Source of the DNA: JACOTV01 sp964579395
GTDB taxonomy: Bacteria > Patescibacteriota > Microgenomatia > UBA1406 > GWC2-37-13
Length of the DNA: 64,000 nucleotides
Direction of reading: 5' to 3'
NCBI GenBank assembly: GCA_964579395.1
Contig: CAZOFT010000002.1
Location: forward strand, 62,001-126,000
Positions 57,140 through 64,000 of this stretch are shown piece after piece. Under the pieces are notes generated by a model. It made no database searches, was not told the origin of the DNA, and saw only the letters and a program-made list of their open reading frames with translations. Each line of letters begins with the position of its first letter. Position 1 is the first letter of the stretch. The position numbers were made by a program, and so were the translations under genes.

Positions 57140-59047
57140 ATGTCAAAAATACTCGGGATCGATTTAGGAACAACCAATTCATGTATGGCCGTTATGGAGG
57201 GCGGACAGGCAAAAGTTATTCACTCCAAAGAAGGAAGAAACACCATTCCTTCGGTCGTTGATCCGATCAAGCGTGTGGTGGGTGATGTGGCCAAGCGTCA
57301 GCTTGCAATAAACCCAAAAAGCACTATTTTTTCTGTGAAGCGATTGATGGGTCATAAGATTGATGATGAATCAGTCAAGCGCGATCTGAAATGGCTTCCG
57401 TATGCGGTAAAAAGCGGTCGTGAGAATATGGCCGTTGTTGAAGTAGACGGAAAAACATTCACCCCGCAGGAAGTGTCTGCCATGGTTTTGAAAAAAATCA
57501 AAGAAGATGCAGAGTCTTACTTGGGCGAGCCGGTCACGCGTGCCGTGATTACTGTTCCTGCGTATTTTGATGACGCGCAGCGCCAGGCCACAAAGCAAGC
57601 CGGTGAGATTGCCGGATTGACTGTTGAGCGCATTATTAATGAGCCGACAGCTGCAGCGCTTGCTTATGGACTGGATAAAAAAGATGCACACACGATCGTA
57701 GTATACGATCTGGGTGGCGGCACTTTTGATGTCACTGTCTTGGAGCTTGGCGAAGGAGTCTTTGAAGTTAAAGCAACCAATGGAGATACTCACTTGGGCG
57801 GTGATGATTTTGATCGCGTGATTTTAGATCATGTTGCCGAAGAGTTTCAGAAAGAAAACGGCATCGATCTGCGAAAAGACCCGCAGGCATTGCAGCGATT
57901 GCGTGACGCCGCTGAGAAAGCCAAAATTGAGCTCTCATCCGCTATGGAGACAGAGATCAACCTGCCGTTTGTCACGGTCAAAGACGGTCAGCCGCAGCAC
58001 TTGGTGATGAAGCTCACCCGTGCCAAGCTGGAAGCGCTTGTGTCAGAGCTTGTTGAAAAGACCTTCAAGCCGGTGAAAGAGTGTCTCAAAGATTCCGGGA
58101 TCGATGCGAAAGCTATTGATGAGGTGGTCCTCGTTGGCGGCATGACACGTATGCCAAAGATCATTGAAGAAGTGAAAAAATACTTTGGCAAAGATCCGAA
58201 TCGCGGTGTGAATCCTGATGAGGTAGTCGCAATCGGCGCAGCAATCCAAGGTGGTGTGTTGACTGGTGAAACCAAAGATGTGGTCTTGCTTGATGTTACC
58301 CCGCTTACCTTGGGTGTCGAAACCCTCGGGGGAGTGACAACTGCGCTTATCACCAGAAATACCACTATCCCGGCCTCAAAGTCCGAGGTGTTCTCGACCG
58401 CGGCTGATAATCAGACTGAGGTGACGATTCATATTCTGCAGGGTGAGCGTCCCATGGCCCGTGACAACAAATCACTCGGCCACTTCAACCTGTCTGGAAT
58501 CCCGCCCGCACCGCGTGGCGTGCCTCAGATTGAAGTCACCTTCGACATTGATGCCAGCGGCATCTTGGAAGTCTCAGCCAAGGACAAGTCCTCAGGTGCG
58601 ACTCAAAGCATCAAAATCAGCGGCTCAACCGGACTCACTCCGGATGAGATCGACAAGATGAAAGAAGATGCGGAGAAAAATGCCGAGGATGATAACAAGG
58701 AGAAAGAGCGTGTTGAGGCAAAAAATCATGCAGAGAATATGCTCTATCAGTCAGAGAAGGCGCTGAAAGATCAAGGCGACAAAGTATCTGAAGACGTTAA
58801 AAAAGAAGTTGAAGAGAAAATCGCCGATCTGAAAGCGGCCATCGAAGACGAGAAGTCTGATGCAAAAGATCTGCAGGATAAAACCGCAGCCCTTTCTGAA
58901 TCATTGTCCAAAATCGGACAGCAGGCATATGAGCAGGCAGAAGCCGCAACAGAAGCCCAAGATGCTGAGCCCAAATTGGAAGACGATGAAGAGGGTGCAG
59001 AAAAGAAAGATTCAAAAGATGTTGAGGAAGGCGAAGTCGTCTCCTAA
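57140..59047 (+). CDS. dnaK: Chaperone DnaK (Hsp70)
   Basis: 635 residues, normal length. The ATPase domain has ILGIDLGTTNSCMAVMEGG, VYDLGGGTFDVTVLEL and LVGGMTRMPKIIEEVKKYFG. The linker DVVLLDVTPLTLGVE leads into the substrate-binding domain with STAADNQTEVTIHILQGER and a lid. The C-terminus ends in an acidic EGEVVS tail, without the exact EEVD-like end of some Hsp70s. It refolds proteins with DnaJ and GrpE using ATP. The 36 nt leader has no Shine-Dalgarno site, so coupling with grpE is possible. Confidence 0.97.
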   Translation: MSKILGIDLGTTNSCMAVMEGGQAKVIHSKEGRNTIPSVVDPIKRVVGDVAKRQLAINPKSTIFSVKRLMGHKIDDESVKRDLKWLPYAVKSGRENMAVVEVDGKTFTPQEVSAMVLKKIKEDAESYLGEPVTRAVITVPAYFDDAQRQATKQAGEIAGLTVERIINEPTAAALAYGLDKKDAHTIVVYDLGGGTFDVTVLELGEGVFEVKATNGDTHLGGDDFDRVILDHVAEEFQKENGIDLRKDPQALQRLRDAAEKAKIELSSAMETEINLPFVTVKDGQPQHLVMKLTRAKLEALVSELVEKTFKPVKECLKDSGIDAKAIDEVVLVGGMTRMPKIIEEVKKYFGKDPNRGVNPDEVVAIGAAIQGGVLTGETKDVVLLDVTPLTLGVETLGGVTTALITRNTTIPASKSEVFSTAADNQTEVTIHILQGERPMARDNKSLGHFNLSGIPPAPRGVPQIEVTFDIDASGILEVSAKDKSSGATQSIKISGSTGLTPDEIDKMKEDAEKNAEDDNKEKERVEAKNHAENMLYQSEKALKDQGDKVSEDVKKEVEEKIADLKAAIEDEKSDAKDLQDKTAALSESLSKIGQQAYEQAEAATEAQDAEPKLEDDEEGAEKKDSKDVEEGEVVS

Positions 59048-59070
59048 TATCACCTATTATTTTGATACAG

Positions 59071-59101
59071 TCCGCCTGCGGTGGCATGCCACCCGGGCGG
59101 A
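59071..59101 (+). other. GC-rich hairpin between dnaK and dnaJ
   Basis: TCCGCC pairs with GGCGGA, and inside it GGTGGC pairs with GCCACC around AT, with a TGC/CG internal loop. There is no U-run after it. It lies 22 nt before the dnaJ ATG and could limit read-through or protect the dnaK mRNA end. Confidence 0.7.
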
Positions 59102-59122
59102 TGTGTCATATTACGATACCCT

Positions 59123-59989
59123 ATGGCAAGCTATTACGACACACTGGGAGTAAAAAAAGGAGCGACTGTCGCCGAGATCAAATCGGCGTATCGCAAACTG
59201 GCGATGAAATGGCATCCTGATCGCAATAAAGAAGAAGGAGCTTCTGAAAAGTTTAAGGAAGTAACTCAAGCGTACGAAGTACTTTCTGATGAAAAAAAAC
59301 GTGAGATGTATGATCAGGTCGGGCATGACGCCTATACCCGCGGCGCCGGTGCAGCAGGAGCAGGTGGTCCTGGTGCTGGATATTCTTATAATCAAGGGCC
59401 GTTCTCTTACTCCTATTCCACGAGCGGCAATCCTTTTGAAGGAATGAATGTTGATTTTGGCCAGGGAGGTGCAGATCCGTTTGATATTTTTGAACAGTTT
59501 TTTGGATTCGGTGGCCAGCGCGCTCGCCGCAATATATACGAAATCACCATCACGTTTGATGAGGCCTACAAAGGAACAGAAAAAGAAGTCGTCATCGGCG
59601 GCAAGCAGAAAAAGATCAAAGTGCCGGCTGGTATCGATGACGGGATGCGTATTCGCTTTGCTGATTTTGATATGCAGGTGCGCGTAAAACCGCACGCCTT
59701 TTATAAACGCAATGACCAGGACATCTATTACGAATGCGACATATCATATCCTTTAGCAGTGCTTGGCGGCTCAGTCGAAATCCCACTTCTGAATGGGAAA
59801 AAATCAAAACTCAAAGTCAAAAGCGGCACCAAACACGGTGCGCGGGTGCGCATGAGTGGTGAAGGAATGCCCTATCCGAATGCCCGTCGTAAAGGTGACA
59901 TGTATGTGGTTTTTTCTGTCATCATTCCTGACAAAGTAAGCGGTAAAGCAAAAAAACTGATCCAGGAGTTGGAGAAAGAGTTGTCATGA
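59123..59989 (+). CDS. dnaJ: J-domain co-chaperone DnaJ (CbpA-like, no zinc finger)
   Basis: 288 residues from the ATG at 59123; the upstream frame runs through a hairpin and is rejected. J domain (1-70): YYDTLGVKKGATVAEIKSAYR with the HPD motif in KWHPDRNK. A Gly/Ala/Tyr-rich linker (about 75-115), then two C-terminal beta domains with RRNIYEITITFDEAYKGTEK, and a dimerisation end. The CxxCxGxG zinc-binding repeats of classical DnaJ are missing, so it is a class B (CbpA-like) protein, yet it is the only J-protein beside dnaK. It recruits substrates to DnaK and stimulates its ATPase. Confidence 0.93.
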   Translation: MASYYDTLGVKKGATVAEIKSAYRKLAMKWHPDRNKEEGASEKFKEVTQAYEVLSDEKKREMYDQVGHDAYTRGAGAAGAGGPGAGYSYNQGPFSYSYSTSGNPFEGMNVDFGQGGADPFDIFEQFFGFGGQRARRNIYEITITFDEAYKGTEKEVVIGGKQKKIKVPAGIDDGMRIRFADFDMQVRVKPHAFYKRNDQDIYYECDISYPLAVLGGSVEIPLLNGKKSKLKVKSGTKHGARVRMSGEGMPYPNARRKGDMYVVFSVIIPDKVSGKAKKLIQELEKELS

Positions 59990-59996
59990 GGGCGCT

Positions 59997-60989
59997 ATGA
60001 AAATTGTCACATCAGCAACACATCTGGATAGCTATCGCCGCTACGTAGAATTAGAGCAGGCGACGCATCGCTTTCTCACGAATAAGCAGTATCTTCCGCT
60101 TACGCTCCCCGTTCTCTCACCGGCCCTTGTGCCGGAGTCGTATCTTGAAGTATTTGCCACAGAATATCGCTTTTTTCAGTCAAGAGAATCTTTGTATCTC
60201 ACACCATCTCCGGAACTGTTTATGAAGCGCGTGTTGTGCGCCGTGCAGACTGATTGTTACTACTTGGGGAAAGCATTTCGCAACGCAGAAGCCTCCTCCT
60301 CAAAGCATTCCGGTGAGTTTGTCATGTTGGAATATTATCGTTTAGGCGCATCGTATTTGGATCTGGCAGACGAGCTGTTGGAGTTGCTGCGGGTATTTGA
60401 AAAGGTGAGTGGACCGGTTATGGTGAGCGGAAAACGACTGCAGCTTGATGCGTGGGAGCTGCTGAGCGTGGATGAAGCATTTGTTCGCTATGCGAATCTG
60501 ACACCGGGTACTATATTTGAAGAGCAGGCACTTTGCGTGGCCTGTCAAAAGCGAGGATACACGGTCGAAGGATTTTCTTACGAAGACTTGTTTTCGCAGT
60601 TGTATGTAGATGCAGTCGAGCCGCATCTGGGAACAAACGGTCGACCGACATTGATTTATGATTACCCGACGGCGTTTGCGGCACTTGCCAAACTGAATGA
60701 TGACGGAAAAACAGCACAACGATTTGAGTTTTATATCGGCGGGGTTGAGCTTGGAGACTGCTATAGCGAGCTCACCGACCCGGTTCAGCAACGAATGCGC
60801 TTTGAAGCAGAGCAGGCTGTGCGCAAAAAAACAGGGAGCATCGAACATCCGGTAGATTGGGGATTTGTCGAGGCTCTTGAGTCAGGGCTTCCTGAATGTG
60901 CCGGCATTGCGATTGGATTTGAACGGCTGGCGATGGTCTTTTTGGGTCTGGAGTCGATACACGATCTTCGACTGGTTGATGTTGTATAA
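59997..60989 (+). CDS. epmA: EpmA/PoxA-like EF-P lysyltransferase (class II synthetase core)
   Basis: 330 residues. Class II core without an anticodon-binding domain: LYLTPSPELFMKRVL, GKAFRNAEASSSKHSGEFVMLEYYR (motif 2), PTLIYDYPTAFAALA and the motif 3 end GIAIGFERLAMVFLG, aligning with E. coli EpmA (GenX) blocks such as the substrate loop HPVDWGFVEALESGLPECAG. EpmA attaches beta-lysine to a Lys of EF-P. The next gene is efp, starting 9 nt after this stop, which makes this function likely; EpmB (the lysine 2,3-aminomutase) is not in the window. A weak GAGGG lies 4 nt before the ATG. Confidence 0.87.
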   Translation: MKIVTSATHLDSYRRYVELEQATHRFLTNKQYLPLTLPVLSPALVPESYLEVFATEYRFFQSRESLYLTPSPELFMKRVLCAVQTDCYYLGKAFRNAEASSSKHSGEFVMLEYYRLGASYLDLADELLELLRVFEKVSGPVMVSGKRLQLDAWELLSVDEAFVRYANLTPGTIFEEQALCVACQKRGYTVEGFSYEDLFSQLYVDAVEPHLGTNGRPTLIYDYPTAFAALAKLNDDGKTAQRFEFYIGGVELGDCYSELTDPVQQRMRFEAEQAVRKKTGSIEHPVDWGFVEALESGLPECAGIAIGFERLAMVFLGLESIHDLRLVDVV

Positions 60990-60990
60990 T
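60985..60990 (+). promoter_or_regulatory. -10 element TATAAT overlapping the epmA stop codon
   Basis: Includes the TAA stop of epmA and ends 7 nt before the efp ATG at 60998, so efp can be made as a separate leaderless message. Confidence 0.65.
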
Positions 60991-60997
60991 AGGGGAT

Positions 60998-61567
60998 ATG
61001 AAAACGAATGCAGGCAATCTGAAAAAAGGCGATTTTCTTACTCATCAGGGAGATATTTGGCAAGTCCAGAAATCCGAATTCTACAGTCCCGGAAAAGGGT
61101 CAGCGGTGATGCGTACGAAGATTCGCAACGTGGTGTCGGGTAAGAATGTCGACATGACATACAAGTCTCAGGAAGTGATCGAAACGCTTGAGGTGACGAG
61201 TACCGAGATGCAGTATCTTTATAAAGATGATGAATTTGTATATTTCATGGATGAGCGCACTTACAACCAATATCAACTTCCGGTATCGCTCGTTGGCGAC
61301 TTTTCTAACTTCATGAAAGAGGGTAATAAGTACTTTGTGTATGTGCACAATGATCAGCCACTGAATGTACGACCGTCAAATAGTGAAAAACTAACCGTTA
61401 CTGAATGTGAAGATGCGGCAAAGGGGGACACCGTATCGGGTGCAAAAAAGCCTGCGACTGTCGAGACCGGCGCCACAGTCATGGTTCCGCTTTTTATTAA
61501 AGTGGGTGACGTGATTGCGGTAAATCCGGAGTCTGGTGAGTATGTCGAGCGCTTCAAAGCTGCGTAA
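60998..61567 (+). CDS. efp: Elongation factor P
   Basis: 189 residues. Domain I has LKKGDFLTHQGDIWQVQKSEF and the modification loop YSPGKGSAVMRTK, with Lys33 in place of E. coli Lys34, the residue that EpmA modifies. Domain II has MDERTYNQYQLP, and domain III the OB-fold with VETGATVMVPLFIKVGDVI and VNPESGEYVERFKAA at the end. EF-P relieves stalling at polyproline stretches. The presence of Lys at the tip and an EpmA-like neighbour suggests the lysyl-type modification. It has its own promoter overlapping the epmA stop. Confidence 0.95.
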   Translation: MKTNAGNLKKGDFLTHQGDIWQVQKSEFYSPGKGSAVMRTKIRNVVSGKNVDMTYKSQEVIETLEVTSTEMQYLYKDDEFVYFMDERTYNQYQLPVSLVGDFSNFMKEGNKYFVYVHNDQPLNVRPSNSEKLTVTECEDAAKGDTVSGAKKPATVETGATVMVPLFIKVGDVIAVNPESGEYVERFKAA

Positions 61568-61627
61568 CTACGAGATAGGCTTAGCACTTCAGAACGCTCC
61601 CTTCTTTTATTTTTTTCGTGTACGTTG

Positions 61628-61633
61628 TACACT
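61628..61633 (+). promoter_or_regulatory. -10 element TACACT, leaderless start
   Basis: TACACT preceded directly by TG ends 9 nt before the ATG at 61643. Confidence 0.55.
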
Positions 61634-61642
61634 TTTTGATGT

Positions 61643-62269
61643 ATGTTGACTGTCGGTGAAATTCTCAAAAAAGAACGTGAGCGCCAAGGACTCACGCATG
61701 AAGATATCGAAAAAAAATTGAAAATCCGCAAACAGTATTTGCGTGCTGTGGAAGCCGGTGATTGGAGTGTATTTACTTCAAAGATATACATAATTGGCGT
61801 CATTAAAAACTACGCGAAGCTTCTGGGTCTTCCCCATGATAAAGTATTGGCATTTTTTCGTCGTGAATATGAACGCACCGAAGAGCTTGCGTTTAAAAAG
61901 CGCGTTTCACAAAAGCAATTTACTTCACAAACCCGCTTTGCCATCATTGCGGGAATCATGTCGGTTGCCATACTCGTGATCAGTTATTTTGGATATCAGG
62001 TAAAGGCCCTTCTTACGCCGCCAAAAGTGGAAATCACCGCACCAATTGAAGATCATTTTGCACGCGTGACGACTGTCACGGTAAAAGGTATGGCGCAAAA
62101 AGAATCGGAGATTACGATTTTTGGCAATCATATCTATCAGGATAAGGATGGTTCGTTTCAATACGACCTCCCGCTCAAGCTCGGGAAAAATACCCTTGTA
62201 GTTGATGTAGTCGGGCCAAACGGTAAAAGAACGCGTGTTGAGAAAATCTATTACCTGGACAAAAAGTAA
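61643..62269 (+). CDS. RodZ-like helix-turn-helix membrane protein
   Basis: 208 residues. The N-terminal HTH_25 domain (1-80) has TVGEILKKERERQGLTHEDIEKKLKIRKQYLRAVE and VGVIKNYAKLLGL, as in RodZ. One span (about 96-115, IIAGIMSVAILVISYFGYQV) follows, and an Ig-like beta domain lies outside (118-208), with PKVEITAPIEDHFARVTTVTVKG. In rod-shaped bacteria RodZ links the cytoskeleton (MreB) to the wall. Whether this cell has MreB is not visible. The Ig-like part differs from the usual RodZ C-terminus. It is convergent with radA. Confidence 0.83.
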   Translation: MLTVGEILKKERERQGLTHEDIEKKLKIRKQYLRAVEAGDWSVFTSKIYIIGVIKNYAKLLGLPHDKVLAFFRREYERTEELAFKKRVSQKQFTSQTRFAIIAGIMSVAILVISYFGYQVKALLTPPKVEITAPIEDHFARVTTVTVKGMAQKESEITIFGNHIYQDKDGSFQYDLPLKLGKNTLVVDVVGPNGKRTRVEKIYYLDKK

Positions 62270-62276
62270 GCTTAAC

Positions 62277-63587
62277 CTACAAAGGCAAGTGGAGGGATTT
62301 TTTAAGCAGATCACGTACGTGTTTGACATTCTGCGGACTCACGACATTGGTGAACGATAGTCGTTTGGCTTCGTCGATGATACGGTCTTGGAAAAAGACC
62401 GGACGCACTTCTCCCAACAGGCCTACTTCTCCCAAAAATACAGATTTTGCCGGCAGTGGAGTATTTTTAAACGAGGACAAAAGTGCCGCGATAATCCCAA
62501 GATCTGCTGCAGTTGATTTGATATCGATCCCCCCAACCACATTCACATAGATGTCTTGCGTGTCCATATGTACATTGAGGTGTTTGCGCATGACGGCTAG
62601 AAGGAGCTGGACTTTGTTGTAATCAACTCCCTTTACAACACGGCGCGGCACGGGAAGTGTGGTGGGAACTGTCAGTGTTTGAATCTCAAAGTAGAGCGGT
62701 CGTTTGCCTTCTGATACGCCGACAATCGCACGGCCGGGCGTGGATTCATTGCCGTCAATAAACGCGGTCGGATTGGTGACTTCCTCAAGTCCTGCTTCAT
62801 TCATGGCAAATATTCCCACTTCATCGGTCGAGCCAAATCGATTCTTACTTGCCCGTAGTACTCGGTGCATGGATACTTTATCTCCTTCAAACAGCAAAAC
62901 ACAATCGACCAAGTGCTCAAGCGTCTTTGGGCCGGCCACATCTCCTTCTTTGGTCACATGTCCCACGATAATCATCGGTTTGTTTAGGGACTTTGCCAGT
63001 GCAACCAACTGAATGGAACACTCTCGAAGTTGCGACACAGATCCCGCCATGCCGTTGACATCTTTGGAGTAGATGGTCTGAATGGAGTCAATAACGACCA
63101 CGTCGACTGTGTTTGCTTGTTCTTTGATGGTTTCAACAATACTCTCTGTTTGGGTTTCAGTTGAAAAAAGGATTTGTGAGAGGTTGACTTTGAGTCTTCC
63201 TGCCCGATCGGCAACTTGCTCTGCAGATTCTTCACCCGATACGTACAGCACTTTCATGTGTTTTAGTGACTGCAAGAGAAGTGTTGATTTGCCGATCCCT
63301 GGCTCACCGGTCAGAAGAACTACTTCTCCGCTTATGAATCCGCCGCCGAGGACGCGATCAAATTCGTAGAGCTTGGTTTGCAGTCTGTTTTTGGCACTCA
63401 CTTTGACTTCAGAAAGAGGAGTCAGTGTGGAGGCTTCCACTACTTTTTTACGCGCCGCTCCTTTGCCTTTAGGTTCTTCTGTTGGATCAGCATGGCGCTT
63501 CATCGTATTCCACTCGCCGCAGTCGGGACACTTCCCCAGCCAGCTGCCGGAGCCGTAGCCGCAATTTGCACAAATAAAAAACGCCAT
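62277..63587 (-). CDS. radA: DNA repair protein RadA (Sms)
   Basis: 436 residues. An N-terminal C4 zinc finger (CxxC at 6-9 and CxxC at 20-23), the ATPase with Walker A GEPGIGKST (about 94-102), ASKNRFGSTDEVGIF carrying the RadA-specific KNRFG motif, and a C-terminal LonP-like domain with DLGIIAALLSSFKNTPLP. It is a hexameric helicase-like motor that promotes branch migration in recombination. It lies 27 nt from the argS gene on the same strand, and its start is at the first ATG. Confidence 0.95.
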   Translation of the reverse strand: MAFFICANCGYGSGSWLGKCPDCGEWNTMKRHADPTEEPKGKGAARKKVVEASTLTPLSEVKVSAKNRLQTKLYEFDRVLGGGFISGEVVLLTGEPGIGKSTLLLQSLKHMKVLYVSGEESAEQVADRAGRLKVNLSQILFSTETQTESIVETIKEQANTVDVVVIDSIQTIYSKDVNGMAGSVSQLRECSIQLVALAKSLNKPMIIVGHVTKEGDVAGPKTLEHLVDCVLLFEGDKVSMHRVLRASKNRFGSTDEVGIFAMNEAGLEEVTNPTAFIDGNESTPGRAIVGVSEGKRPLYFEIQTLTVPTTLPVPRRVVKGVDYNKVQLLLAVMRKHLNVHMDTQDIYVNVVGGIDIKSTAADLGIIAALLSSFKNTPLPAKSVFLGEVGLLGEVRPVFFQDRIIDEAKRLSFTNVVSPQNVKHVRDLLKKSLHLPL

Positions 63588-63614
63588 GTGTTGGGAATAA
63601 AATGAGAAAATAAA

Positions 63615-64000
63615 CTACATCGTCTTGATTGTTTTTATGCCGAGTAGTCGAAGTGACTTACTGATGATGTCAGCTGTTTTTTTAACGATTGCCAGACGAA
63701 CAATTTGAACATCTTCATCTGCTTTTGCGATAGGACATTGCTGATAAAAGTGATTAAAAGCTTGCGCAACTTCAAATGCGAAGTGGGCGACATGGTGGGG
63801 TGCATACGTCAATGCAGCCTGTTCAATGATTTCATCAAATTGAGGAAGTAGCCGAAGGAGTGTTGTTTCTTCAGGTGTCGGTTCATATGTTTTGACCACG
63901 CTCCCCCACTTGTCTGAAACGTCGTTTAAGTGTGCGAGTTCTGTATTATTTACTATCCCTTGCGTACGCACATACGTGTACATAAGGTATGGGCCCGAGT
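63615..64000 (-). CDS. argS: Arginyl-tRNA synthetase, C-terminal part (5' end outside the window)
   Basis: About 128 residues are visible and the frame stays open to the right edge, reading SGPYLMYTYVRTQGI before the first ATG at 63983; that Met is internal. The visible part is the end of the class I core and the DALR anticodon-binding domain, with ALTYAPHHVAHFAFEVAQAFNHFYQQCPI and the end LLGIKTIKTM, typical of ArgRS. It charges tRNA-Arg; the tRNA-Arg(CCG) gene at 17988 is one likely substrate. Confidence 0.9.
   Translation of the reverse strand, partial: SGPYLMYTYVRTQGIVNNTELAHLNDVSDKWGSVVKTYEPTPEETTLLRLLPQFDEIIEQAALTYAPHHVAHFAFEVAQAFNHFYQQCPIAKADEDVQIVRLAIVKKTADIISKSLRLLGIKTIKTM

Noticed and set aside
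1..64000. CRISPR arrays, insertion sequences, prophage, rRNA or replication origin
   Set aside because: No spaced direct repeats, transposase, integrase, phage structural genes, rRNA sequence or DnaA-box cluster was found.

Overview
The window looks like a stretch of chromosome from a Patescibacteria (CPR) bacterium, probably of the Microgenomates type. This is inferred from the gene content, since no rRNA is present. The pointers are DUF4012, DUF3048, DUF5679 and LytR_C proteins; an unusually short IF-2 with no N-terminal region; a short HrcA; an AspRS with no room for a GAD domain; a large set of poorly characterised multi-membrane-span glycosyltransferases; and very tight packing. Genes overlap by 4 bp or abut, and no intergenic gap exceeds 300 bp. 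The standard code is used, because TGA serves as a normal stop. No prophage, insertion sequence, CRISPR array or rRNA was seen.

Layout. 1-17.2 kb: an envelope-glycan region with six GT-C membrane glycosyltransferases or relatives, three GT2 enzymes (two of the polyprenyl-phosphate-sugar synthase type), one GT4 enzyme, a Wzx-like flippase and a LytR_C protein. It is followed by undecaprenyl-diphosphatase (uppP), which recycles the lipid carrier. 18-24.4 kb: seven tRNA genes (Arg-CCG, Gly-GCC, Ile-UAU, Phe-GAA, Ala-CGC, Cys-GCA, Ser-UGA) between small genes, a class II photolyase, an M16 peptidase and a histone-H1-like/DUF4342 protein. 24.4-34 kb: an accessory-looking mix containing a MazG-like gene broken by an in-frame TGA, VOC and HAD proteins, a pentapeptide-repeat protein, a YdjM-like membrane protein, an FAD monooxygenase, another GT-C enzyme, DUF1697, Cdd1, TfoX_N and a D,D-carboxypeptidase. 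34-47 kb, mostly minus strand: aspS, recJ, rmuC, three genes of unclear role, infB, nusA, rplY and DUF4012. 46.6-55.7 kb: a nucleotidyltransferase, a 2H RNA ligase-like protein, a zinc ribbon (DUF5679), DUF3048, a winged-helix protein, secD-secF-MBL hydrolase, CCA-adding enzyme, a Nudix protein and endonuclease IV. 55.8-62.3 kb: the heat-shock group hrcA-grpE-dnaK-dnaJ behind a consensus promoter with a CIRCE-like operator, then an EpmA-like ligase next to EF-P, and a RodZ-like HTH membrane protein. 62.3-64 kb: radA and the 3' part of argS, which runs off the window.

How the parts fit. The GT2 enzymes would charge polyprenyl phosphate with sugars on the cytoplasmic face. The GT-C enzymes would use those lipid-linked sugars outside the membrane, the flippase would export glycolipid intermediates, and UppP would regenerate the carrier. 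None of the seven tRNA genes encodes its CCA end, which agrees with the CCA-adding enzyme in the window.

The strongest general signal is promoter placement. About two dozen genes on both strands have a good -10 element, often extended (TGn-TATAAT-like), ending only 6-11 bp before the ATG. This leaves no room for a Shine-Dalgarno site and predicts leaderless mRNAs. Yet a few internal genes, such as those at 47996 and 52345, carry near-perfect Shine-Dalgarno sequences, so the ribosome appears to use both modes. I used this pattern to choose many start codons.
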